Counted from the first letter of the stretch, positions 1 through 8,513 are shown. The stretch is DNA of 64,000 nucleotides from Streptomyces showdoensis (GCF_039535475.1 NZ_BAAAXG010000009.1:1-64000), one strand, 5' to 3'. Program-made: numbers and translations. Notes: generated by a model from the letters alone, not told the origin.

Positions 1-697
1 GCTGCAGCTCCAGTTGGGCCAGGTACTCGGCGTGGGCCTCGGGGGCCTCGCGGTGGGCGCGAAGGGCGGCGACCTGGCGGGCCTCGGCCTCGGCGCACAG
101 GGTGGCGAACTCGGTGCTGGCGGCCGGTGGGCGGTAGGCCTCTCGGTGGGCGGCGAGGGCTTGGTGGTAGCCGGCCGACGCGGTTTCCCGGCTCCGGACC
201 GACCTTGCCTCGGCGCCCGGGGCGGCCTCGGGGTTTACCGCGGTAAACCGATCTGGCTCGGCGGGGGTGACCGTTCCGATCGGCAGGACGCGGATGCTGC
301 GGACGGCATCCGCACCGACCTTGTCGTTGATCTGGTGGCAGAGCTGTCCGCCGAGGAGTCGCAGTTGGGTGGCGTAGGCGGGGGATCCGGGACGCAGGTC
401 GAGGCGGCGGCGTTCGGCGTCGTAGGCGACGGCCAGGACGTTCCCGTCGTACTGCGGGTAGAGCTCGGTCCAGCGGGCGAGGATGTTGCCGCCCTGGACT
501 CGGCCGGTCCAGCCCTGCTCGGTGCGGAGCCGGTCGAGGACGGCGCCGAAGGTCTGGGGGTCGCGGCCGTCGATGCCGCGGCGCTGGAGCCGGCGGACGG
601 GCTTGACCGGTCCGGTGCCCGGTCGGCGGCCGGTCTTGTAGGCGGCGAGGGCCTGGCGGGCGAGGTCGGCGCCGGAGGGGCGCGGTGCGTCAGGCAT
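1..697 (-). CDS. DciA-like DUF721 protein (3' end beyond window)
   Basis: The reading frame starts with ATG at 697 and stays open to the left window edge, so the C-terminus is missing. Residues about 45-140 show the DUF721 pattern: a conserved Trp-containing first half (RWTELYP), a hydrophobic strand (LAVAYD), then QLRLLGGQLCHQIN and a GADAVRSIRV ending. DUF721 proteins are related to DciA, which in many bacteria loads the replicative helicase; homologues are common on actinomycete plasmids. The start overlaps the stop of the upstream HTH gene by 8 nt, so both are probably translated together. A role in element replication is inferred. Confidence 0.75.
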   Translation of the reverse strand, partial: MPDAPRPSGADLARQALAAYKTGRRPGTGPVKPVRRLQRRGIDGRDPQTFGAVLDRLRTEQGWTGRVQGGNILARWTELYPQYDGNVLAVAYDAERRRLDLRPGSPAYATQLRLLGGQLCHQINDKVGADAVRSIRVLPIGTVTPAEPDRFTAVNPEAAPGAEARSVRSRETASAGYHQALAAHREAYRPPAASTEFATLCAEAEARQVAALRAHREAPEAHAEYLAQLELQ

Positions 698-2012
698 AGG
701 TGGCGTCCTTCCAGGGGTTGATGCGGATGTTCGTGGAGATCTCGAGCTGGGCCAGGCGGACGAGCCGGTCGCCGTACACCTTGCGCGCGCCGTCCTCGCC
801 CGCGGTGGCGATCCAGGCGCGGACGATGCCGAGGTCGGAGGTGGCCTGCAGCTGCATCTCGGCGAGGTCCTCGGTGCTGAGGTCGATCTCGCCCTCGGCG
901 ACGTCGATCCCGGCTCCCTCAGCGACGGGGAGAGCGCAGCCAGCCCAGTCGCCGACGGCGTTCCGGGGGCCCTCCTCGTGCGAGGCGGAGTCGAGCTCGG
1001 CAAGGCGCGCGGCGTCCTGGGCCAGGGTGCTGCGGATGAAGGCGGCCGGGTGCTTCGGACGCCAGCCCAGGCACATGCCGCTGAGCTCGTCGGCGATCTG
1101 CTGCCCGGTCAGACCCCGGTCGAAGAGCGGCCGCAGCACGAACGCGAGCCGCCGGAGCCGCCGCTCGCCCTGCGTCCAGTTGACCAGGGCGCGGACCAGG
1201 CGGGTCTCCTGGAGCTCCCGGGCGACCTGAGCGGGAGAACGGCGGGCGGCCCCGCCGTTGCTGTTGCGCTTGTTGTCGGTCGAGGTGGATGCGGTTCGCC
1301 GCGCGCGCTTGCGCGTCGTGTCTTCTTCACCACCCACTACCTGCACCTGACCCTCCTCATCTACCGAGACCAGGGAAGGGGGCGCACAGCGGTTTTCCAC
1401 AGGCGGGTTGTCCACAGGCTTCGGGGGGGTGGCGAGGGCGCGGGCCTCGTAGCCGGAGCCGATGATCCGGTGGCCCATGGCGCGGTCGTAGACCGGGGGG
1501 ATCACCGCGGCGTAGATGGTGGCGGTGCCGGCGTAGCCGGTCAGGCCGAGGGCGCGGCGGACGTTGGTCTTGGTGCCGTGCACGACCCAGACGAGGGCGC
1601 CGAGCTCGCGGAGGACGGCGACGTGCCGCTTCACGGTCGCCCGGTTGATGCCGAGGCGGGCGGCCATCTCGTCGAGGCAGTACCGGGCGTGCCCGGTGTC
1701 GTAGTCCATGCGCGCAGCGAGGTCCTCAGCGACGGCGAGCGTCGTGCGGTTGGCGCGTGGGTGGTAGCCGGCCTGGATGAGCCAGCGGGTCGAGCGGAGC
1801 CACCGGCGGGGGCCCGTCCGGCGGGACGCCGTGTGCGCGATCTCCTGCTCGGCACCGCGCACGAGGACGTGCTCGGAGACGGTTCTCTGGCACGGGATGT
1901 CACCCGAGGGGAGGGAGATAAGCCGCGAATCGCCCTCTCGGGCGCGCGGAAGCTGACAAACAGCAGCGTCGTACTGCACTATGTACCCGTTCCTGCTCTC
2001 GGAAGAGGGCAT
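690..2012 (-). CDS. Helix-turn-helix protein of actinomycete plasmid replication type
   Basis: About 440 residues. The N-terminal third holds RWLIQAGYHPRANRTTL followed by an HTH (MAARLGINRATVKRHVAVLR) and the block GTATIYAAVIPPVYD. This arrangement recurs in proteins coded on Streptomyces plasmids and integrative elements and is often annotated as replication-associated. The central part is polar and rich in Arg/Ser/Thr; the C-terminus is acidic. ATG 2012 has no clear Shine-Dalgarno site, so the true start may be a GTG slightly downstream. It sits directly upstream of the DUF721 gene. A replication role is likely but not proven by sequence alone. Confidence 0.7.
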   Translation of the reverse strand: MPSSESRNGYIVQYDAAVCQLPRAREGDSRLISLPSGDIPCQRTVSEHVLVRGAEQEIAHTASRRTGPRRWLRSTRWLIQAGYHPRANRTTLAVAEDLAARMDYDTGHARYCLDEMAARLGINRATVKRHVAVLRELGALVWVVHGTKTNVRRALGLTGYAGTATIYAAVIPPVYDRAMGHRIIGSGYEARALATPPKPVDNPPVENRCAPPSLVSVDEEGQVQVVGGEEDTTRKRARRTASTSTDNKRNSNGGAARRSPAQVARELQETRLVRALVNWTQGERRLRRLAFVLRPLFDRGLTGQQIADELSGMCLGWRPKHPAAFIRSTLAQDAARLAELDSASHEEGPRNAVGDWAGCALPVAEGAGIDVAEGEIDLSTEDLAEMQLQATSDLGIVRAWIATAGEDGARKVYGDRLVRLAQLEISTNIRINPWKDATYA

Positions 2013-2112
2013 GAAAAAGCCCCGCTTCGGTGGGTGCTGGTTCTGGTGCGAACCTGAAGGACGCTCGAAACTCGGGCCCCGTCGCCAAACGGGATCTGAA
2101 GTTCGGGCCTTA

Positions 2113-2134
2113 GCTCGAAGCGCCAACTTCGAGC
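2113..2134. promoter_or_regulatory. Palindrome upstream of the HTH replication-type gene
   Basis: Perfect inverted repeat GCTCGAAG / CTTCGAGC with a 6-nt spacer, about 100 nt upstream of the start at 2012. Short CTCGAA and TTCGGGCC motifs recur nearby (2064-2110). It could be an operator or part of an origin. Confidence 0.4.
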
Positions 2135-2221
2135 CGTAGGAAGTGGCCGCGCACGGTGCGCCAACACCAGCGGCCGGCGGTTGAGGATGTGCCCCCGCCA
2201 AGGGGCCCAGGGACCTCCCGC

Positions 2222-2479
2222 CTAGGAAGTCGCTACGTCATCTGATCTCTCTCTCTCTCTCGTTCGTTCGTCACGCCGGTCCTCGAGGCGAGGAATCCCG
2301 GCTGCCTGATGGTCGGCGCGGTCAGAGGCGGCGAGTATCGCCAGCGCGAACTGCCGCGCCTCGGCGGTCTTCGTGGGGCTCGCGGCGCCCGTCAGGGAGG
2401 ACAGCTTCAGGAGCTGGCGCCTGCTCTCGGGCAGCGTCAGGTCAGCGGCGGCCGAGGACTGCCCGGCCGGGCTGCTCAT
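2222..2479 (-). CDS. Small protein of unknown function
   Basis: 85 residues from ATG 2479, which overlaps the preceding stop in an ATGA junction. The first half contains LPESRRQLLKLSSLTGA and AEARQFALAILAASDRA, which look helical; the last 20 residues are Arg/Glu/Asp rich and are coded by a (GA)8 tract followed by GAAC repeats. No family recognised. Support comes mainly from coupling to the better-supported gene upstream. Confidence 0.4.
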   Translation of the reverse strand: MSSPAGQSSAAADLTLPESRRQLLKLSSLTGAASPTKTAEARQFALAILAASDRADHQAAGIPRLEDRRDERTRERERSDDVATS

Positions 2480-2805
2480 CGCGTGGTGGGGGTAGTCGTG
2501 GTGTGGCCCGCGCTCGACGCCGGTGTGATCTTCACGGCGGAGCACTGGGTCCCACTGGTCGCCCTCCAGGGAGGGCGGCTACTCTGCTGCATGTCGGCCT
2601 TACCTAACTTCCGGTGGGTGTGCCGACGGAGGCCGGCACCTTCTGGCGAGGTGTGTCGGCCACGGCCCCGCTCCAACGCTTGCCGGCGAAGGACTTCAGC
2701 GGGGCCTTCGCCCTTTTCAGGGCTCCGGCCAACGGGCGTCTCGGTCCGCTCGGTGTCTGAGTGGTCGTCTGGCGCCAGGCGCAGCCTATCCCTTGAGCTC
2801 GCCAT
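2476..2805 (-). CDS. Small polar protein of unknown function
   Basis: 109 residues starting at ATG 2805 behind a strong Shine-Dalgarno sequence (GGAAGGGAGG, 8 nt spacing). The protein is rich in Arg, Thr and Ser and has no recognisable domain. It is the first gene of the small leftward operon leading to the HTH and DUF721 genes and begins about 100 nt from the left inverted repeat. Overlapping alternative frames exist, so the call rests on the ribosome-binding site and the ATGA coupling with the next gene. Confidence 0.45.
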   Translation of the reverse strand: MASSRDRLRLAPDDHSDTERTETPVGRSPEKGEGPAEVLRRQALERGRGRHTSPEGAGLRRHTHRKLGKADMQQSSRPPWRATSGTQCSAVKITPASSAGHTTTTPTTR

Positions 2806-2902
2806 CGAGCTACCTCCCTTCCGGATCGGTCCGGTCGTGTCGTACGAGCCGACTTGTCATCAGATATCCAGGTCATCGGACAGTCGTGCGATCGGGCGTC
2901 CG

Positions 2903-2942
2903 TGTCCTAGGAAAGTTCAAAGAAAATAAGTCGTTCAAGCAG
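2903..2942. repeat. Left copy of a 40-bp inverted repeat bounding an 11 kb segment
   Basis: Read inward it begins TGTCCTAGGAAAGTTCAAAG. It matches the reverse complement of 13933-13972 at 39 of 40 positions (only 2934 differs), with 31 uninterrupted identical bases. It is AT-rich against a very GC-rich background. It contains the last codons of the gene at 2935-3348. There is no target duplication: the outer 5 nt are GTCCG here and ACAGC at the other end. Confidence 0.9.
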
Positions 2943-3348
2943 CCGTGCGGCCCTGTCCAACGGAAGAGACCAGCAGCGAAAAGGAAGTAGGAGGAGCCGG
3001 GCTGCTCGGGCCGTCGGTGGGTGGCTGCTCGGCGGCACGGGCCCGGCGCCTCGCGCGGGCGCGGGTGGCCGCAGGTCTGCAGACCGTCTTGCAGCGGCAC
3101 CTCTCGTCGTTGTACCGGCGCTCGCCGTGTGCCATCCCCTCTTTCCGGGCGGCCTGGCCGGCGGCCCGAGCGGCGAGGAACGCGGCGGCGAACTCGGGGT
3201 CTTTGGTGGCGTACTGCGTGGGCACGTACCCGGTCACGCCGACCCGGGCGGCGGCGTCACGCAGGTATGCCCCGGCGGTGACCGCCGCGAGGAACTTCTC
3301 GCGGGCGTCGGGCGTGAACGTCGGCGGGCGGCCCCGCCCGCGGGTCAC
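2935..3348 (-). CDS. HTH protein with CRC-x2-C motif
   Basis: 137 residues from GTG 3348 (GTGA overlap with the preceding stop). The N-terminal 55 residues look like a resolvase-like HTH (FTPDAREKFLAAVTAGAYLRDAAARVGV). The middle carries HGERRYNDERCRCKTVCR, a short Cys cluster that may bind a metal; the C-terminus is basic and then disordered. Similar small HTH proteins occur in actinophages. The last codons lie inside the left inverted repeat, so the gene end is part of the segment boundary. Confidence 0.65.
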   Translation of the reverse strand: MTRGRGRPPTFTPDAREKFLAAVTAGAYLRDAAARVGVTGYVPTQYATKDPEFAAAFLAARAAGQAARKEGMAHGERRYNDERCRCKTVCRPAATRARARRRARAAEQPPTDGPSSPAPPTSFSLLVSSVGQGRTAA

Positions 3349-3722
3349 GTCCGGTCCCGGGCGGTGCGCACGTCGGTGTCGGCCGGGTGCAGGGTGTTCA
3401 GGGACCGCTCGGCCAGCTGCCCCATGCCGGTGTACCCGGCTTCTGTCAGTGAGCCTCGGAGGCGGCGCAGGGCGGCGTCGTCCCAGCGGGGCTGTTCGGC
3501 GAGCTTCCGCAGGCGGTACCCGACGGTCAGGGCGGTGTTCCACACGCGTCGTACGGCTTCGGCGTCCAGGTCGGGGAAGAGGAGCTCGGGGAGCTTGTCC
3601 GGCTGGCCCACGACGTCGAGCTCGGCGGCCGCGAGGACGCCGGCCAGGAACTGGGCGGAGGAGACCGCGCGGGCGGTGAGGGCCTGGTCGGCCTGGCGCA
3701 GGGTGGTGGGGTGGGTGGTCAC
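3345..3722 (-). CDS. Hypothetical helical protein
   Basis: 125 residues from GTG 3722, overlapping the stop of the WhiB-like gene by 4 nt (GTGA). Predicted mostly helical, with LLFPDLDAEAVRRVWNTALTVGYRLRKLAEQ in two parts and a C-terminal LTEAGYTGMGQLAERSL. No family recognised. It is embedded in a tightly coupled regulatory run (small membrane protein, WhiB, this gene, HTH). Confidence 0.65.
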   Translation of the reverse strand: MTTHPTTLRQADQALTARAVSSAQFLAGVLAAAELDVVGQPDKLPELLFPDLDAEAVRRVWNTALTVGYRLRKLAEQPRWDDAALRRLRGSLTEAGYTGMGQLAERSLNTLHPADTDVRTARDRT

Positions 3723-4576
3723 GCGGCGGTCTCCATGATGCGGACGGGCAGGGGAAGCAGCGACGCAGCCGGGGCCCGGTGCGTGAGCACCAGGTGCCGG
3801 GCGGCCGCCGGGGCGGGGACGGGCCGGACGCGCGGGTAGTCGGGCAGGCCCGGGATGACGAGCTGGACCGGTCGGCCGCGCTCGATGCGTCGCTGGCGGG
3901 CGCCGTTGGTGCTGGGGGCGGCGACGATCGGCCAGCGGCCGTCGGGCACGACCCGGGTGCGGGCCGGGAGGATCCCGCAGGCGCGCGCCGCTTCGAGGAG
4001 GAGTTCGCGGCTCGCGGTCTCCTTGTCCAGGCCGAGCAGCGTGCACAGGGCGGAGCGCTGCCAGTTCGCGGTGCGGAGGTCCATGTGGGCCCGGTAGGCG
4101 ACGAGCTCCTCGTCGGTCTCGCGGGCGAGCGCGGCCAGGAGGCGGCGCTTGGCCGCGAGGCTCTCCGGGGAGAGCTTCGCGATGGCCGGGGGCAGCGCGG
4201 CGGTGGGGGCCGGTTCTGGCAGAACCGGCTGGGCCGTGCGGCTGGCGATGAGCGCCCGGTGCCGGTCGAGGGACCGCTGCCCGCCCATGATGTGGTCCGG
4301 CTCGGCCAGGCCGCCGCCGGGGACCTCGGTGTTCGCGTAGATCCGGCAGGCGGCCAGGACGGGGCACCGGTTGCAGATGGCGATGGCACGGCGCTCGTAC
4401 TCACGGCGCAGGGCCTGGGGCAGGCCGCCGTCCTCGGTAGACCTCGCCCAGGCGTCGAGAGGAAGGGTGTCGTCGGCCGCGGACATGCGGGGCTGGTCCG
4501 GGTCGGGGGCGCAGCCGCGGTAGGCGTAGTGGCGGTGTTCGGTGAAGTCGGTGTAGGCGGTCTCGGTGGTGGTCAC
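3719..4576 (-). CDS. WhiB-family iron-sulfur regulator
   Basis: 285 residues from GTG 4576. The four WhiB cysteines are visible: C22 (RGCAPDPD), then C68, C71 and C77 in ICNRCPVLAACRIYA. A GGG-containing turn (VPGGGLAEPDHIMGG) follows, where WhiB proteins usually have GVWGG. WhiB proteins bind a 4Fe-4S cluster and act with the principal sigma factor. This protein is much longer than typical WhiB (about 80-130 residues); the extra 190 C-terminal residues contain helical and basic blocks. Phage-borne WhiB proteins are known to alter host development or superinfection; the role here is inferred. Confidence 0.85.
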   Translation of the reverse strand: MTTTETAYTDFTEHRHYAYRGCAPDPDQPRMSAADDTLPLDAWARSTEDGGLPQALRREYERRAIAICNRCPVLAACRIYANTEVPGGGLAEPDHIMGGQRSLDRHRALIASRTAQPVLPEPAPTAALPPAIAKLSPESLAAKRRLLAALARETDEELVAYRAHMDLRTANWQRSALCTLLGLDKETASRELLLEAARACGILPARTRVVPDGRWPIVAAPSTNGARQRRIERGRPVQLVIPGLPDYPRVRPVPAPAAARHLVLTHRAPAASLLPLPVRIMETAA

Positions 4577-4842
4577 TGGGTGGGGCCCCCTTCCTGGGAG
4601 TGGCGGGTGTGGGCGTAGGCGGCGTCGACGGTGTCGCAGGCCTCGGTGAGGACGTCGTCGGCGGTGGTGCGCGCGGCGAGCCGGGCGCGCAGGGAGGCGA
4701 CGTCGCGGTCGAGGGAGCTGTGGATGAGGCGGACGGCGGCGGCGCGGTTCCGGTCGCGATGGCGGTGGTAGACGGTCCCGGCGCCGTACCCGGCGAGGAC
4801 GCCGGCCAGTACGGAGAGGGTGAGCAGCGCGGGGTGGGCCAC
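4573..4842 (-). CDS. Small membrane-anchored protein
   Basis: 89 residues from GTG 4842 behind CTGGAGG. An N-terminal membrane segment (LLTLSVLAGVLAGYGAGTVY) is followed by a charged helical domain. Its TGA overlaps the GTG of the WhiB-like gene. Function unknown. Confidence 0.65.
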   Translation of the reverse strand: MAHPALLTLSVLAGVLAGYGAGTVYHRHRDRNRAAAVRLIHSSLDRDVASLRARLAARTTADDVLTEACDTVDAAYAHTRHSQEGGPTQ

Positions 4843-4897
4843 GGCGGGGCCTCCAGAGGGTGGGGTGGGTGGGTTGGCCCCGCCGTGGGGCGCGGGG

Positions 4898-6720
4898 TCA
4901 GGCGGCGTGGAGGATGGCGCGCAGGCGGGTGCCGATCCAGGCGCCTACCTGGGGGGAGACGGCGTTGCCGAAGCCGTCGACCTGGTTGCGGGCTGAGCCC
5001 CAGACCTTGAAGGTGCCGCTGTAGTCGGCGAAGTCGACGTCGAAGCCGCAGCCGCGGCCGACCTCGTGGGCGGCCATCATGCGGAAGTAGCACTCCTCCA
5101 GCGGCAGGTCGGCCAGGGATGCCCGCCACTCGGCCGTGAGCAGTGCCGTGGTGTCGCGGGTGGTGAGGGTGCCGAGCGGGTCGAGCAGCGGGTGCGGTGC
5201 GGTCTCGTTGCCGAGGGGCCCGTTCTGCTTGAACCAGCCGGCCGCGGTGAGCAGGCCGGGGATCTGGTCGGAGGTGAACGTCGGCATGGCCTCGCCGTGC
5301 ACGGTGGGGACCGTGTTCTTGCGGAACGGGATGATCCCGGAGGACACCACGGCGAGGGTCTCCGAGCCGACCTGGGTGGGCAGGGGCTCCCCGGCGCCGC
5401 GCGGACCGCCCTGGTAGTTGTCCACGGCGAGCGCGATGGGCGGGGTGATGATGCCGGTGGTGTTGGTGGCCGGCTGTGCCCACAGGGGTTCGTCGAAGCC
5501 CCGCGAGCGGCAGTTGGAGCCGGGCCGCTCGAAGGTGTTCCCGGCCGCGGCCATGATGGCGCCGGTCGAGAGGATCGACGTCTCCTGCTGGCTGGTCTGG
5601 GTCGCCAGCGGCTGCCAGGGATGCCGCTCGGAGCCGTAAACGGCCTTGGCGGGCATGAGGACGGCCGGGAAGTCGGCGAACCGCTGGCGGCAGCGTTCCG
5701 CGCGCGCCATCGTCGCGGCCGCGAGCGGCCTGGGCCGGTCCCCGATCCGGGTGCCGAGCGTGCTCAGGTCCAGCGCGGCCAGCGACGGCGTCATCGGCGG
5801 GACGACCGGCCGGCGGCAGCTCGGGCACCGGTACTCGTACTGCTTGCCGTAGCGCACCGACCCGGTCGGCGGGATACCCGTGCGCCAGGTCCACACGGCC
5901 TCGACGTCCTTGTCGCAGTGCAGGCAGTGGGACACCGGACGGTGCTCCAGGTCCGGCGTGGGCAGGGACCGGTCCCAGAACGCCCAGTAGGCCCGGTCGC
6001 GGGACTGCGGCACCCCGAAGAACTGGCTGTTGAGGTACAGGACCTTGTGGTTGTAGCCGAGGATGTCGAACTGCTTCAGCCACCAGCGGTACGTCGACCC
6101 GTCGCCCACCTTCCGGCGGCCCTGGACTGCGGGGCCCCATGAGGTCAGCTCGGTCGTGCACTCGACGAGGATCAGCCGGGGGCGGTGCTGCGCGGCGTAG
6201 TGCAGCACGCAGTTCGCGGTGGCCCGGTCCCGCTCGGAGCGGGTGACGCGCGCCTCGTAGTCGGGGTCCTCCAGCTCGAACAGGCCCACGCCCTGCTCGT
6301 ACGCCTTGATCGTGTTGGCCTGGGAGTGGTTCACGCAGCTCACGCCGGCCGCCAGGAAGTCGGCAGGGGGAAGGTCCCGGGCCGAGTGGTAGTCCGCGGC
6401 CTCCGGGTCCTTCCCCCTGCCGACTTCCTGGCGGCCGGGGGAAGGTCCCGGGCCGAGTGGTAGTCCGCGGCCTCCGGGTCGACCAGGTCGGCGATCCAGT
6501 GCTCGGCCTCGGGGTGGTTCGCCTCGTGGACCTCGACCTTGTAGGCGTTGTGGTTCGCCGCCATGATCGTCGTGACACCGGCCAGGGAGAGGCCCTTGGT
6601 CAGTCCCCCGAAGCCGGAGAACAGGTCGACCGCCGTCACCTCGTCGTGGCGGAACCGGCGGCGCCTGACGGCCGGGCGATGTGTGGCGGTACGGCGCTTC
6701 TTCAGCATCTGGGGCGGCAT
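4898..6720 (-). pseudogene. C5-cytosine DNA methyltransferase, frame broken by a 71-bp insertion
   Basis: Starts at ATG 6720 (TGATG overlap with the ATPase gene). Motif I is AVDLFSGFGGLTKGLSLAG. The motif IV region reads GVSCVNHSQ, where the usual PC is replaced by SC. Later motifs are FGVPQSRDRAYW (QxRxR) and GNAVSP. Two CxxC pairs (CLHCDKD, CPSCRRP) lie inside the variable region. The frame is lost at 6410-6480 by a duplicated plus inverted 71-bp stretch; removing exactly 71 nt restores one 583-residue ORF. It probably methylated DNA for anti-restriction, but as written it is inactive unless the insertion is an assembly artefact or reversible. Confidence 0.8.
6347..6480. repeat. Templated insertion: 27-nt inverted copy plus 44-nt direct duplication
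   Basis: Bases 6410-6436 are the exact reverse complement of 6347-6373, and 6437-6480 exactly repeat 6366-6409. The 71-nt addition (27 + 44) is not a multiple of three and shifts the methyltransferase frame. The pattern fits template switching during replication, or a library or assembly artefact. Confidence 0.9.
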
Positions 6721-7718
6721 CAGGCACTCCTCTCGTGGTCGTTCCCGTCCGCGGCGGCCTTGCGCGCACCGCCGATGCGGCTGATCAGCCCGCCGAGAGT
6801 GGTCAGCTCCTGGGTGTCCGGGGCGAACAGGGCAGCGCCCAGGAGGCCTCGCTGGGACAGCTCGCCCCGGTACAGGGCGAGCAGCTGCTCGTAGGTCGTC
6901 TCCGGGTTCAGGGCCTTGGCGACGTAGTCCTGCACGGTGGGCATCGGCGTGCCCTCGCTGAGCCACCGCACGATCTTGTTGCCGGTCTCGGTGTTGGGCA
7001 GCTCGATCCGCTCGCCGGACTCGAACAGGCCCGGGTAGGAGCACTTCGAGACGGTCATGGTGTGTTCCATGTCGAGGTCGCCGACGAAGTCGAACTCGTA
7101 CTCGGCGTCTGCCCGCTGGTCCGGCTTCAGCCCGACCTTCTTGGGCTCGACCCCGCCGTTCTTATTGGTGACCAGCTCGTACGCCGTCTTGACCCGCAGG
7201 GTCATGATCACGTGACCGGGGTAGGCCATGACGGCGTCCCACATCTCGTGCTCGACCGGCTTGATGGTCTTCCAGCCCGAGGTGAAGGCGTTGTTGGAGC
7301 GGGAGGCGCTGGTCGTGCGGTCGACCTGTTCAAGGACGCCGCCTCGCCCGGACCAGTAGTGCGTGCCGGAGTCGATGATCATGACGTCGATGCCCTGCCG
7401 CGCGCCGACGGCGAGCGCCCGTACCAGGGTCTGCGGGCGGAAGTCCGGCATCCGCAGGTGCTTGAAGGGGAACAGGCTGGCGTAGTGGCTGGCACGCCCG
7501 CGCTCGGTGTCGCAGACGCCGATGTTCGTGCCCATGCCCGCGGCCATGGCCAGGGCGGTGTAGGACTTCCCCGCGTTGGCCGGGCCGGTCAGGGCGATCA
7601 TGGCGTTCGTCGCGGGCCGGGTGGCGTCCACGAAGGTGAGTTCTTCGCGCTGGTTCGGGACGTGCTGGGTCGGACCCTCCGCCGTCTTGCTGGCGGGGGC
7701 CTCGGTGGCCGTGGCCAT
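6720..7718 (-). CDS. Sak4-like RecA-fold ATPase (phage recombination)
   Basis: 332 residues, ATG 7718 behind an AGGAGAG site. Walker A is GPANAGKS at residues 45-52; Walker B is GIDVMIIDSG near residue 112. The core resembles the short RecA/Sak4-like AAA_24 ATPases that phages use with single-strand-binding or annealing proteins for homologous recombination and replication. A charged helical C-terminal extension follows. It is coupled to the methyltransferase downstream and lies in the early module. A general phage AAA ATPase is the alternative reading. Confidence 0.75.
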   Translation of the reverse strand: MATATEAPASKTAEGPTQHVPNQREELTFVDATRPATNAMIALTGPANAGKSYTALAMAAGMGTNIGVCDTERGRASHYASLFPFKHLRMPDFRPQTLVRALAVGARQGIDVMIIDSGTHYWSGRGGVLEQVDRTTSASRSNNAFTSGWKTIKPVEHEMWDAVMAYPGHVIMTLRVKTAYELVTNKNGGVEPKKVGLKPDQRADAEYEFDFVGDLDMEHTMTVSKCSYPGLFESGERIELPNTETGNKIVRWLSEGTPMPTVQDYVAKALNPETTYEQLLALYRGELSQRGLLGAALFAPDTQELTTLGGLISRIGGARKAAADGNDHERSA

Positions 7719-7803
7719 GAGGTCTCTCCTATGGGGTTGTGGCAGTGCTGTGCGGCAAGGGGCCCGGTTGTCGGCGTCCAGGCCCGGGGGCCGCGCGCCG
7801 GCG

Positions 7804-8361
7804 TTACGCCTTCGCCGTGGTGATGTTGTGCTTCTGCAGCAGGTACGCCGCGGCGACCCGCGCCGGCGTGACCGTCCAGCCGTACTCCTGGGTCCGCTCC
7901 GGGGCGATGTCCTTGACCTGCTGCATCAGGTCGCGGTCCGGCGTGACGTTCAGGTTGACGGTTTCGGCGGTGGCGCCGGAGTTGCGGCGGGCGCGGACCG
8001 GGGCGTCGGGGACGAACTTGCCAGCGAGGAAGGCGGTGAAGGCCTCGTTCACGTCAGCGGTCAGCGACTCGGAGGCCAGGGCCTTCAGCTGCTCACGCAC
8101 GTCGCGGGGCATGGGGATCGCCAGGTTGGGGTTGCCGCCGCTCCTGGTGGCCGGCTTCAGCTTCAGCAGTTCCCAGCCGCGGGGGGCCAGAACCTCGTCG
8201 AGCGCGTCGGCGAGGAGCGGGTCCGTCGGGCGGAGCTTGTCGGAGGCGACGACGAGGCGGGCGCGGATCGACTCGGAGGTGGAGCGGGCCATGGTGGGTC
8301 CTTCCGGCATGCGCCTTCGGGTCCGAGGTCCGGCCGGAGGGCGCGTGGGGGCGTGGGCCAT
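7804..8361 (-). CDS. Putative tandem ribbon-helix-helix regulator
   Basis: 185 residues from ATG 8361 (GGGAGA upstream); ATG 8292 with GGAAGGA is an equally good start. Two blocks look like the strand-helix-helix of RHH proteins: NLAIPMPRDVREQLKALASE and, about 50 residues later, VNLNVTPDRDLMQQVKDIA. It is transcribed divergently from the WYL protein gene. Palindromes lie over the shared promoter (8443-8480) and in its own leader (8371-8402). The gene position makes it the best local candidate for the protein that binds these palindromes, which is inference. Confidence 0.55.
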   Translation of the reverse strand: MAHAPTRPPAGPRTRRRMPEGPTMARSTSESIRARLVVASDKLRPTDPLLADALDEVLAPRGWELLKLKPATRSGGNPNLAIPMPRDVREQLKALASESLTADVNEAFTAFLAGKFVPDAPVRARRNSGATAETVNLNVTPDRDLMQQVKDIAPERTQEYGWTVTPARVAAAYLLQKHNITTAKA

Positions 8362-8370
8362 CACAGTCTC

Positions 8371-8402
8371 CCATCTTCTATTGCGCGAGCCATAGGTTAT
8401 GG
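8371..8402. promoter_or_regulatory. Operator-like palindrome A
   Basis: Imperfect inverted repeat CCATCTTCTATTG / CCATAGGTTATGG with a 6-nt spacer, related to sites B, C and D. It lies in the leader of the RHH-like gene, immediately upstream of its start at 8361. Confidence 0.65.
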
Positions 8403-8438
8403 ACTCACGTGCCGGGCCGGGGTGGCCCTGCGACGCCA

Positions 8439-8484
8439 AGATTACCCATAACCTATTGTGCACGCAATAGGTTATGGGTAGAGT
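8439..8484. promoter_or_regulatory. Palindrome B with divergent promoters
   Basis: Perfect inverted repeat at 8443-8480: arms TACCCATAACCTATTG and CAATAGGTTATGGGTA, 6-nt spacer. It overlaps two core promoters. Rightward: TTGTGC (8456-8461), 17 nt, TAGAGT (8479-8484), feeding the WYL gene. Leftward: TTGCGT, 17 nt, TAATCT (8439-8444), feeding the RHH-like gene. A protein bound here would block both. Confidence 0.75.
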
Positions 8485-8513
8485 GGAGTCACACCACGAA
8501 GACGGGGGCACCG

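Noticed and set aside
14..721. Plus-strand ORF of 235 codons at the left edge
   Set aside because: It is the antisense of the DUF721 gene; Gly/Ala/Val-rich with no domain, typical of GC-rich shadow frames.
2604..2876. 90-codon minus-strand ORF near the left repeat
   Set aside because: Lacks a ribosome site and overlaps the ORF from 2805, which has a strong one.
4401..6578. 725-codon minus-strand ORF across the methyltransferase and WhiB region
   Set aside because: Arg/Pro/Gly-rich out-of-frame reading; the methyltransferase, WhiB and small membrane genes explain the DNA.
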